The position numbers were made by a program, and so were the translations under genes. Of a DNA stretch of 64,000 nt, positions 54,156 to 62,253 are shown piece after piece. Under the pieces are notes generated by a model. The model searched no databases. It was not told the DNA's origin and was given only the letters and a program-made list of their open reading frames with translations. Source of the DNA: Lachnoanaerobaculum umeaense (GTDB lineage: Bacteria > Bacillota > Clostridia > Lachnospirales > Lachnospiraceae); the NCBI RefSeq assembly GCF_003589745.1, contig NZ_CP032364.1:2046001-2110000 (forward strand), given 5' to 3'. The first letter of the stretch is position 1. Every line of letters starts with the position of its first letter.

Positions 54156-55906
54156 CTATGATGAATAACTAATTCCTTCAAATAGCTTATCTAAAGTCTC
54201 TCCATTAACTCTAATATCCCATAAAGATTCACCATGCTCAATTTCTATTCTATAGCAAGATCCGTCATAGTCCAAAAGACTATAATCTTTCAAGTTAAAA
54301 TATCTGTCCTCTGGTCCACTCCATTTACTTTCTTCCACATATTTTTCATCTATAACTCTTACATCTACATAATTTTCATTATCTGTGTAAAGCAATAATA
54401 TATATGAATCTTTCGGCAAGGTAGTATTTTTACCTGTTTTTCCACCACTATCTACTTCAATACAATCAATATCACTAATAGTATACAAAACAGGTCCATT
54501 CGTTATTTCATAGCGATTACCCTTTGGAGCCGGATATGCCTCATCATCTATAATCCATTCTATTGCAGTTGTATTTGTTCCAAATGTATCATATCTCATA
54601 GCACCAAAAAATGAGTTTGCATCAGTAAAAGTTTCCTTTGTAGAATGGCCTTTATATGAATTATCACTTTGTTCCATATATACTTCTCTATATGCCAAAC
54701 TAACAACTTTATATTCATCCTCATTTGTCTCCAATGTAGAAAGATCTACTCTATAAAGCAAAGTGATATCATCTACCTCACCTACAAACAAATACATATA
54801 ATATTTGCCACTCTTTTTTATAATATATGATTTATAATCATATCCATAAATTTTTTCACTCTCTTTATCTCCAACACAAATCTTCAATCCGGAATACACA
54901 CCGTCATAAACTTCCTCCCCTTCTGCAAGGACTTTATCTGTGTAAACAATTTCCCTTTCTCCATCTCCATCAATATCCAAAGATAACTTCATATCTCCTA
55001 GTAGAGGAATTACATAATCATCTTCAGGCTTTGTATACTTAGATTCAAATATATCCTTTGCCTCATCAAAGTACACTGTCACAATCTGTGGATTTTCAAG
55101 TCCACCATCCTCATTATAAATATCAAAGTAAATCGAAACACCTTCTGCATTAGCAGTCCAAGCAAAATCATTACCGTTTTCTCTTACATACTCTGATGGA
55201 GTTACAAAATCATTATATTGATAGTACTCCTCTGCTCTATCATCTGCCAACTCAAAGAATTTCTCTTCATCCTTTACCACATCCGAAAATTCCAGTTTCT
55301 TACCTGTTGTAGTATCAAAATTTGAAGAGTAGCGATGGTATTCAGGACTTCCACCACCATAATCAGCATATTTGTAGTTAATCACACTTACTATGCTTTT
55401 ATCAGCCCTTACTATATGAGTTCTTGTATCAACTCCAGGTGTTTCGTATGCATATTCCTCTTCCGCATACTCTTCTTCATCGGCAGGATGTGGCTTGATT
55501 ACCAGTTCCCTCAAGTCATTTTCAAATGCTTCATCCATCTCTTCATTATACTTATCAAATGCCTTAATAAGCGCTTCAAACTCTTTACTATTTTCTCGTA
55601 ATTTAATATGAACATTATTTATTGAATACAAATACTTGAAGCTTGGATCCGGTTCAAAGGAACTTTCATAGTTTTCCTCTAAAAGTATATGTGGTATTTC
55701 AGATACTACCCTATCATCTACCGGTTCTTTACTTGAATCCTTTTTTTCTTATTTCCCTTAGACTTTTTCTTATCTTTTTTTCTCTCGGACTCAGTCCTAC
55801 TTGTACCTGTTTCTTCATCTTTTCCACCTGTTCTTATACAGGATACCGACATAAACATAACCAATAATAAAAATAATATTACAGATAATTTTTTCTTGAT
55901 TTTCAT
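54156..55906 (-). pseudogene. paralogous lipoprotein, frameshifted in a run of seven A
   Basis: The start ATG at 55904-55906 has GGAGGGG upstream. The first frame encodes a lipoprotein signal (MKIKKKLSVILFLLLVMFMS, lipobox SVSC) and a Lys-rich linker, then ends at 55718. Adding one A at A7 (55741-55747) joins it to the second frame, which reads KKDSSKEPVDDRVVSEIPHI and continues through the annotated main frame to 54156 (LDIDGDGERE loop, ending LDKLFEGISYSS). The full product would be ~583 residues, like its neighbour. Loss or gain of one A would switch it on or off. Confidence 0.8.
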
Positions 55907-56045
55907 CTCACCCCTCCAATTTACATTACATCTCTAAAATCTATTGTAATACATCTTCACAGAAATTATTACTGCTTAAACTATTAATACCACTTTTTAA
56001 CCTCAAAATATATTACCTAACGAATACTTTTTCGCTATTTATTAA

Positions 56046-56065
56046 AATATTATCTGATGAATACC
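56046..56065 (-). promoter_or_regulatory. 20-bp motif shared with the surface-protein gene, copy 1
   Basis: On the minus strand this is GGTATTCATCAGATAATATT, 140 bases before the lipoprotein start. The same 20 bases occur at 60531-60550, and both are followed by a similar AAAGTATTC-TT-GGTAATATA about 10-15 bases downstream. It is probably a promoter or regulator site common to both surface genes. Confidence 0.6.
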
Positions 56066-56137
56066 ATAAAAGTATGGTACTATCATTGATAGTATTGCAC
56101 AAAAAACGGGGCTGTCGGGAAATGGCATCCATAAAAG

Positions 56138-56172
56138 AGGGAGGTGTGACTCAAAACGAGTCACACCTCCCT
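56138..56172 (+). terminator. 15-bp hairpin at the left end of the IS1182 element
   Basis: AGGGAGGTGTGACTC and GAGTCACACCTCCCT pair perfectly around a five-base loop, followed by AAGTTTTT. It would stop outside transcripts from entering the transposase gene. Confidence 0.75.
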
Positions 56173-56239
56173 AAGTTTTTACATAAAAAAAGATGGCTAA
56201 CGATAACCATCTTTCTCCGTTACATGTTATAATGTAACT

Positions 56240-57994
56240 ATGCTCACAGTTAATTATTATAACGACTTTTTTGAAATAGGTCAACAGAAAATCAACTTTA
56301 GCTTCTATGAATTGAGTTTACCCGATGACGATCCAGTCTATACCCTAAAAAAAGTTATGGAGGATTTAGATTTTTCCGGACTATTAGCCAATTGTTCGGA
56401 CAAGGGAAGAACAGGGTACAACCCGATCATGATGTATGCAGTTATTACTTATGCAAATATGCGTGGAATACGCTCTATTGATCGTATTGTGGATTTATGT
56501 GAAAGAGATATTGCTTTTATCTGGCTTACTCAAGGGAGGAAGCCTAAAAGAGATGCTTTTTATGAATTTAAAGGCAAGAAACTTACTTCAGATATCCTTG
56601 ATAATCTAAACTATCAATTTATGAGAAGATTACAAAAAGAAGGATTTGTAACATTAAAAGAATTGTTTATTGATGGAACGAAAATAGAAGCTAATGCTAA
56701 TCGTTATACTTTTGTATGGCGTGGAAGCATTAATTATCATCTTGCAGGTCTGCTGGATTCTATTGATAAGCTTTATTCAGACTATAACTCTTTTTTACAA
56801 GATAACGGTTTTGGGGAGAAGTACGAGCTTGGAAATGCACAGATGTTTGTGATTGACGGAATTGATAAAGTCAGAGATGTTATTGAAAAGAATAGAAAAA
56901 GAAAGATTACGAAACATAAAAAGCTATCTAATAACCGTATTATAGAGATTGATAACTGCTCGCCTATTGAAATACTTAAGCTTCAGAAAAACCTTATGAC
57001 TATTGCTGACGGAGAAGGTATTGTATTTGTTAACGGAAAGGGTAAGAGAAAGCCAAAGCTTCAACAACTCTATGAAGAACTTGAGCATTGTGGACAGCGA
57101 TTAATGAGCTATAAAGAATGCTTTGAAATTATGGGAAAAGATAGAAACAGCTATTCCAAAACTGATTTGGAAGCAACTTTTATGCGAATGAAGGAAGATC
57201 ATATGCTGAATGGGCAGCTAAAGCCTGCATACAATGTACAGATAGCAGTAGAGAATTATTTTATTGTACATAGTTATGTAAGTAATGATCGTACAGACTA
57301 TAACACACTGATTCCTGTCCTTGAAAAGCATAAGAAAGCATTTGGAGAAGTGCTTGAAGAAGTTACGGCAGATAGCGGCTATTGTAGTGAGAAAAATCTC
57401 TTATATCTAAAAGAAAATAAGATAGATAGTTATATAAAACTACAGGATCATGAAAAACGAAAAACAAGAGCATACAGTAAAGATATAGGTAAATACTACA
57501 ACATGAAGACAACAGTATTTGAGGATGAGCAAGTCTATATCTGTCATGACGGCCGTGAACTGAGACATATCAACACAGAAAAGAAAGAACAGAATGGTTA
57601 TACACAAACATATGAAGTATATGGATGTTCAGACTGTAGTGGATGTGAACATAAGTCTAAATGTTTATACAATTATAATCCTGATAAAGATATTGATAAG
57701 AATAAAGTAATGAAGATCAATGAAGTATGGGAAGAGCTCCGAGAGAAGTCACATGCTAACATACAGAGTGAAAAAGGTATTCTGAAACGACAGATACGCT
57801 CTATTCAAACAGAAGGTCATTTTGGAGATATTAAAGAGAATGAAGATTTCCGACGCTTTAACTATCGTACTTCAGATAAGGTTTATAAAGAATTTATGCT
57901 TTTTGCAATAGGAAGAAATATAAATAAATATCATCGTTTTCTCTATGCCAAACTAAAGAAATTTGAAGGAAAACTACAGGAGAAAACAGCATAG
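56240..57994 (+). CDS. IS1182-family transposase
   Basis: The 584-residue protein matches IS1182 transposases: the N-terminal DUF772-type domain with GRTGYNPIMMYAVITYANMR and RGIRSIDRIVDLCERDIAF, the DDE region with LFIDGTKIEANANRYTF and VTADSGYCSEKN, and the C-terminal TEGHFGDIKENEDFRRFNYR. The gene looks intact. A TATAAT at 56228-56233 lies only six bases from the ATG, and no ribosome site is present, so the mRNA may begin at the start codon. Confidence 0.95.
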   Translation: MLTVNYYNDFFEIGQQKINFSFYELSLPDDDPVYTLKKVMEDLDFSGLLANCSDKGRTGYNPIMMYAVITYANMRGIRSIDRIVDLCERDIAFIWLTQGRKPKRDAFYEFKGKKLTSDILDNLNYQFMRRLQKEGFVTLKELFIDGTKIEANANRYTFVWRGSINYHLAGLLDSIDKLYSDYNSFLQDNGFGEKYELGNAQMFVIDGIDKVRDVIEKNRKRKITKHKKLSNNRIIEIDNCSPIEILKLQKNLMTIADGEGIVFVNGKGKRKPKLQQLYEELEHCGQRLMSYKECFEIMGKDRNSYSKTDLEATFMRMKEDHMLNGQLKPAYNVQIAVENYFIVHSYVSNDRTDYNTLIPVLEKHKKAFGEVLEEVTADSGYCSEKNLLYLKENKIDSYIKLQDHEKRKTRAYSKDIGKYYNMKTTVFEDEQVYICHDGRELRHINTEKKEQNGYTQTYEVYGCSDCSGCEHKSKCLYNYNPDKDIDKNKVMKINEVWEELREKSHANIQSEKGILKRQIRSIQTEGHFGDIKENEDFRRFNYRTSDKVYKEFMLFAIGRNINKYHRFLYAKLKKFEGKLQEKTA

Positions 57995-58067
57995 TAAAAA
58001 ATGCAAAAGCAAAATTTCAGCCAAGGGGGTTTTATGCCCCAAAATAGCCAGTATTATAGAAAAGTAA

Positions 58068-58119
58068 AATATCCTGACAAAGTCGCAAAGCCAAAACGCC
58101 TTGTATTTGTCAGGATATT
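58068..58119 (+). terminator. hairpin after the IS1182 transposase
   Basis: AATATCCTGACAAA and TTTGTCAGGATATT pair perfectly over 14 bases with a 24-base loop, then TTCTATTTCG. It lies within the right end of the element. Confidence 0.65.
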
Positions 58120-58274
58120 TCTATTTCGTTCTGTAGGGATTAAAATTCAGTATTTCCCGACAGTCCCATTTTCAAAGTTTTCTATCATAAATATATAATA
58201 GGCATCATCATCCAACACATCAACAACAGAACTTACTGTTCAATTTCATAAAAGAGTTTTATATAGTAGAAGTT

Positions 58275-58673
58275 TTAAGGCTTTAGAGCATCTGTTCCTT
58301 CTCTTGCAAATTGCAAGTCTATTGATGCTCCAACCTGATCTTTTAAAAATCCGTCAAATGTAATTGTATCTTCACCCAATGTTCCTACCATATTTACCTT
58401 GTCAACTTTAACTGTCACAGTAGTATTATCATTGAACCATTTACCTTCTACCCTTATATCCTCTGCTATCAATTTTGCCTGTCCGTCAGCATTTAACTCA
58501 ACAGTAAATCCTTTCATCTCATCACGAGAAAGATCAAGTCCAAATGCTTTTCCTGATACAGCTATATATTTTCCTACCAATGCTTCATCTCTTTTTCTTC
58601 CATTACCTGAGCAAGCCAGGCAGATTAACAAACTAATCATTATTAATATAAAAGCTAAACTATATCTTTTCAT
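58275..58673 (-). CDS. small lipoprotein
   Basis: The 132-residue protein has a lipoprotein signal (MKRYSLAFILIMISLLICLA, Cys21 in LACS) and a beta-rich domain with LVGKYIAVSGKAFGLDLS, NADGQAKLIAEDIRVEGKWF and LGEDTITFDGFLKDQVGASI. The repeated pattern of strands ending in a positively charged residue recalls DUF-type 'lipocalin-like' lipoproteins common in Lachnospiraceae. It should lie on the outer face of the membrane. It starts 63 bases after the repeat surface protein gene. Ligand unknown. Confidence 0.75.
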   Translation of the reverse strand: MKRYSLAFILIMISLLICLACSGNGRKRDEALVGKYIAVSGKAFGLDLSRDEMKGFTVELNADGQAKLIAEDIRVEGKWFNDNTTVTVKVDKVNMVGTLGEDTITFDGFLKDQVGASIDLQFAREGTDALKP

Positions 58674-58736
58674 CTTCCCTCCTTTTTGGAAATTGAACAG
58701 TTTCTGCCAGTTTATATTGGATTCAAAAACACTTGT

Positions 58737-60368
58737 CTAACGAATATATTCTCCATTTTTATCAACTTTGAATCCATCAGGTGTTTTTTCATTTGTATAC
58801 ATTGATCCAAGAGGTCTTGAATTTTCTATATTCTTAAAATACCATTCACCATTACGCAATTCCCAAGTCCAATTAGTTGTATAGTTATTAAAGAAATACC
58901 ACTTTTCACCTATATTGTGCCAACCGATAAACATCACACCGTCTAAAGGATTTAAGTAATACCACTTTCCATCTTGAGGATCTAGGTGCCAACCCTTTTT
59001 CAATGTATCCCTAGTAGTTCCAGAATAGTAATACCAATTGTTATTTTCTAATATCCAACCTTGCTTAAGAGGTGAGCCGATTCCTGAACTGCCCTTACCT
59101 ATAGCCTTATGACCAATTCCTCTACCACTTCCACTATTATGGCTTCTTTCGACTTTTCCTGTACCGCTACTTCCTACTGTACTTCCACTTCCTACAGTTC
59201 TGCCAGGAATTACTACTACTCCAGGTGTGGTTGTTCCGCTTTCACCGGGAGTTGTTCCGCTTCCACCGGGTGTTGTTCCGCTTCCGCCGGGTGTTGTTCC
59301 GCTTCCGCCTGGTGTTGTTCCGCTTCCACCGGGAGTTGTTCCGCTTCCACCGGGTGTTGTTCCGCTTCCACCGGGTGTTGTTCCGCTTCCACCGGGTGCT
59401 GTTCCGCTTCCACCGGGAGTTGTTCCGCTTCCACCGGGTGTTGTTCCGCTTCCGCCTGGTGTTGTTCCGCTTCCACCGGGAGTTGTTCCGCTTCCACCGG
59501 GTGTTGTTCCGCTTCCGCCGGGGATTGTTCCGCTTCCGCCGGGGGTTGTTCCGCTTCCGCCGGGTGTTGTTCCGCTTCCACCGGGTGTTGTTCCGCTTCC
59601 ACCGGGAGTTGTTCCGCTTCCGCCGGGGGTTGTTCCGCTTCCACCGGGAGTTGTTCCGCTTCCACCGGGAGTTGTTCCGCTTCCGCCGGGGGTTGTTCCG
59701 CTTCCTGATGGATTCTTTCTTGTACAAACTATTGTATATAATGGATAATTTACACCTACCAGTACCTTAATATCATTTGCTGAGTTATATTGATACATAT
59801 ATGCACTATATACCTGAACCGGCTTTACCACATATACTACACCCGCATCATATAATGTAGCGGTAAACTCTGTATTATCCAAAGACAGCCAAGTCATGTC
59901 CGGTGCTCTACCGGTCTGATCATTAATAAGTGTATTACCTGATTCATCTTCATATTTAATTACATATGGATATCTATTATCACGACATACCAAATTATAA
60001 GTCACACCACCTGTATATGTAACCCAATTAAGCGTTACGGTAAGCAAATCATTTGACGAACTCAAAGTAACATCAGATGGTAAGTTCTGATCTACACTGC
60101 TTTTAACATAATATGTTATACCGCCTTCAGTAAATGTAGGCTGCACAGGAATTGTAAATATTTCTGTACTTAAACCGATGCCACCCAATCGACTACCGCT
60201 TTCTGATTTTATAACATTTCCTGATTCATCTACATAGTTAACAGTGTAATCAAAATATGAACCAATAGCATAAGATTCCCTTTGCATAATACACATTAAC
60301 GCCAATGTCAAAAATAAAAATACTATAATTTTAACTATCTCTTTTGTAATTGCCTTTCTCTGACTCAT
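58737..60368 (-). CDS. secreted surface protein with MucBP-like modules, long tandem repeat and wall-binding repeats
   Basis: The 543-residue protein starts at ATG 60366-60368 (AAGGAAGG site) with a signal peptide ending near MQRESYA. Then come two or three MucBP-like modules (YTVNYVDESGNVIKSESG, IKYEDESGNTLINDQTG), a tract of about 23 copies of the 7-residue unit GSGTTPG (~215-380), a short basic linker and C-terminal aromatic cell-wall-binding repeats (GWILENNNWYYYSG, GWHLDPQDGKWYYLNP, GWHNIGEKWYFFNN). It should sit on the wall with the Thr/Pro/Gly tract as a stalk. It is preceded by the 20-bp shared motif. Confidence 0.9.
   Translation of the reverse strand: MSQRKAITKEIVKIIVFLFLTLALMCIMQRESYAIGSYFDYTVNYVDESGNVIKSESGSRLGGIGLSTEIFTIPVQPTFTEGGITYYVKSSVDQNLPSDVTLSSSNDLLTVTLNWVTYTGGVTYNLVCRDNRYPYVIKYEDESGNTLINDQTGRAPDMTWLSLDNTEFTATLYDAGVVYVVKPVQVYSAYMYQYNSANDIKVLVGVNYPLYTIVCTRKNPSGSGTTPGGSGTTPGGSGTTPGGSGTTPGGSGTTPGGSGTTPGGSGTTPGGSGTTPGGSGTIPGGSGTTPGGSGTTPGGSGTTPGGSGTTPGGSGTTPGGSGTAPGGSGTTPGGSGTTPGGSGTTPGGSGTTPGGSGTTPGGSGTTPGGSGTTPGESGTTTPGVVVIPGRTVGSGSTVGSSGTGKVERSHNSGSGRGIGHKAIGKGSSGIGSPLKQGWILENNNWYYYSGTTRDTLKKGWHLDPQDGKWYYLNPLDGVMFIGWHNIGEKWYFFNNYTTNWTWELRNGEWYFKNIENSRPLGSMYTNEKTPDGFKVDKNGEYIR
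59231..59713. repeat. 21-bp tandem repeat, about 23 copies, within the surface protein gene
   Basis: Plus-strand unit TTCCGCTTCCACCGGGTGTTG repeats with small changes (CCACC/CCGCC, GGGAG/GGGTG). Because its length is a multiple of three and no unit contains a stop, several frames on both strands stay open across it. It encodes GSGTTPG in the gene frame. Confidence 0.95.
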
Positions 60369-60530
60369 AACACCTTCCTTTCTTATTATATTTTTATGAT
60401 TTACAACAATACTAAAATTTATATATAGTTTTCCCTCCCTTCCTATAAAAATATTACTGTTTGTACTATCAATATCATATTTCACAATAAAAGTATATTA
60501 CCCAAAGAATACTTTTAAGTTAGTTTTCCA

Positions 60531-60550
60531 AATATTATCTGATGAATACC
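60531..60550 (-). promoter_or_regulatory. 20-bp motif shared with the lipoprotein gene, copy 2
   Basis: GGTATTCATCAGATAATATT on the minus strand, 163 bases before the surface-protein start, identical to the copy at 56046-56065, with the same kind of AAAGTATTC-TTTGGGTAATATA segment downstream. This spacing suggests a common regulator or promoter architecture. Confidence 0.6.
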
Positions 60551-60568
60551 AAATAAATGCACAAAAAT

Positions 60569-60607
60569 ACACCTAACATTTGTATAATTTATACTAATAT
60601 TAGGTGT
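60569..60607 (-). terminator. terminator after the LuxR-type regulator
   Basis: ACACCTAA at 60569-60576 pairs with TTAGGTGT at 60600-60607, with an inner palindrome (TAGTATAAATTATAC). On the minus strand it is followed by ATTTTTGTG. Confidence 0.65.
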
Positions 60608-60616
60608 TTCTAATTT

Positions 60617-62239
60617 TTATTTTAATATTTCATTAATCCTTCCACAGCGTACCAATAGATCAATATATATTTGTAACTCATCTTTAGAATTGACTTCAAG
60701 CTTTGTATATATATTTCTATTATGTTTTCTTACTGTATTTAAACTTATACAAAGTAAGTCCGGTAGTTCTGCAATTTCATGTCCATTTACATAATATTCC
60801 AAAATATTTCTTTCTGATACAGTCAGGTCCTTTGAATTTTTTATAAAGCGATCAAACATCTCTTCTATTTCTGATGGAACTGCACCCATACTCTTGTATT
60901 TTTCTTCCTTGCTCTTTAGAAACTCCGCAAGAATATCTATCTCTGCAATTCCTGTACGAGAATCATTTTTATAAAAATCATCTGCTTTCAGATTCTCTAT
61001 TCCCTTTTCAATCGGCTTTACAAACTGTCTGGATATTATAAATGATATTATAAACATGACAATACTAAATACCATTAGTATTGCTATCATCATTACTTTT
61101 TCATATCTTTCCTGTGCTTCAAAACTACCATAGGAAACAAGTACGGCAATCGCCCATTGCCTGCCTTGTGGGTCAAATGCACCTTCTATTGTTTGTTGTA
61201 CTCCAACATATTTCCCTTGTGAATTAAAGTAAACATTATATATTTTGCCTGTATCAATAAAAAGGTCATCATTTTCATTAATATAACTATTGCCCTGAGA
61301 ACCACTAAGTCCTTCACTAAACAATAACCTATCCTGATCTACAGGTGCGATTATGGTCACCATATCACCATATTTACTTTCGAATTTGGGATAGCTTAGA
61401 CGGAACAAAAGACCACTGATTTCAAGACCGCATATTCCATATCTTTCACCCTCGCTTCCAATCACAGGTACACTTAAAAATATGCTGTTTTCCCATGTAT
61501 CCTTCAAATGTTGTCTGTTAATCCATAAGTACTCCTCTGTTGTAGGATTGGTATTCGCTGTAGATATCTGATCATTAAACCAGTACATATCCTCCGTATT
61601 AAATTCCATATTCCAACGATTATGTATCTGTATTTTATTCTGCATAGCTACATTTGGATTACCGCGAAATAGAAACACATCATCTTCCAAAACATTTCCA
61701 CTTACATTTGCCAACCTCAAATAAACTCCACTACGTGAACATTCTGCATTCGGGGCTGAAGTATTTACTGTCGTATCAAATACCGCATACACTCCACTCG
61801 CTCGAGTAACATGTAACTTGCCTTCTAATAGCATATACATGTTTTCCTGCATCGTTCTAAGTCCTTTTTCATCATTTTCCAATTCTTTTATATTATAGGG
61901 ATATGTCAGAACATCTCTCTCCATATATGTTGTAAGTCTCTTTGACAAATCCATACCATTTGTTATGAAGAGATCCATTCTCTCTTTAATATCTCTTTTT
62001 TGATTTTGTAAATGGACTTGCAGGTTTTGTCCAATTTGTCTTCCACTCTCAGAAAACACACCTGAAGCCACCAACATAACTAATAATATTCCCGTTCCTG
62101 CCAAAACCAGGCAGCAAAGATATATCATAAGCTTGCTACGCATTGATCTACTTTGATGATTGATTCCCTTTATAATATCGCAAAAAGATAGCTTTTTTCT
62201 TATAGTTGTAGACCTGTTTTTTTCTTTATTTTGTTCCAT
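60617..62239 (-). CDS. membrane-anchored sensor with LuxR-type DNA-binding domain
   Basis: The 540-residue protein has a membrane segment at ~36-60, an extracellular domain of ~320 residues (dCache-like layout with YAVFDTTVNTSAPNAECS and WNMEFNTEDMYWFNDQIS), a second segment at 382-403, a short linker and a C-terminal LuxR-type helix-turn-helix (LTVSERNILEYYVNGHEIAE, then LNTVRKHNRNIYTKLEV). It is a one-piece receptor that binds DNA from the membrane; no kinase or receiver is present. It lies 14 bases after a binding-protein gene, which may present its ligand. Confidence 0.88.
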   Translation of the reverse strand: MEQNKEKNRSTTIRKKLSFCDIIKGINHQSRSMRSKLMIYLCCLVLAGTGILLVMLVASGVFSESGRQIGQNLQVHLQNQKRDIKERMDLFITNGMDLSKRLTTYMERDVLTYPYNIKELENDEKGLRTMQENMYMLLEGKLHVTRASGVYAVFDTTVNTSAPNAECSRSGVYLRLANVSGNVLEDDVFLFRGNPNVAMQNKIQIHNRWNMEFNTEDMYWFNDQISTANTNPTTEEYLWINRQHLKDTWENSIFLSVPVIGSEGERYGICGLEISGLLFRLSYPKFESKYGDMVTIIAPVDQDRLLFSEGLSGSQGNSYINENDDLFIDTGKIYNVYFNSQGKYVGVQQTIEGAFDPQGRQWAIAVLVSYGSFEAQERYEKVMMIAILMVFSIVMFIISFIISRQFVKPIEKGIENLKADDFYKNDSRTGIAEIDILAEFLKSKEEKYKSMGAVPSEIEEMFDRFIKNSKDLTVSERNILEYYVNGHEIAELPDLLCISLNTVRKHNRNIYTKLEVNSKDELQIYIDLLVRCGRINEILK

Positions 62240-62253
62240 TTTATGTCTCCAAA

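Larger units (their letters stand above)
56108..58167 (+). mobile_element. IS1182-family insertion sequence
   Basis: The ends are GGGGCTGTCGGGAAAT (56108-56123) and, inverted, GGGACTGTCGGGAAAT (complement of 58152-58167), 15 of 16 identical. Inside are a strong hairpin (56138-56172), a TATAAT box just before the transposase, the transposase and a downstream hairpin (58068-58119). I do not see a clear target duplication. Length ~2060 bp. Confidence 0.88.

Noticed and set aside
59231..59713. CRISPR array
   Set aside because: The units are directly adjacent without unique spacers and encode a regular peptide, so this is a coding tandem repeat. No cas genes are present.
59216..59770. Long open frames on both strands across the surface-protein repeat
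   Set aside because: They exist only because the 21-bp unit has no stops in those frames. The minus-strand frame with a signal peptide and wall-binding repeats is the gene.
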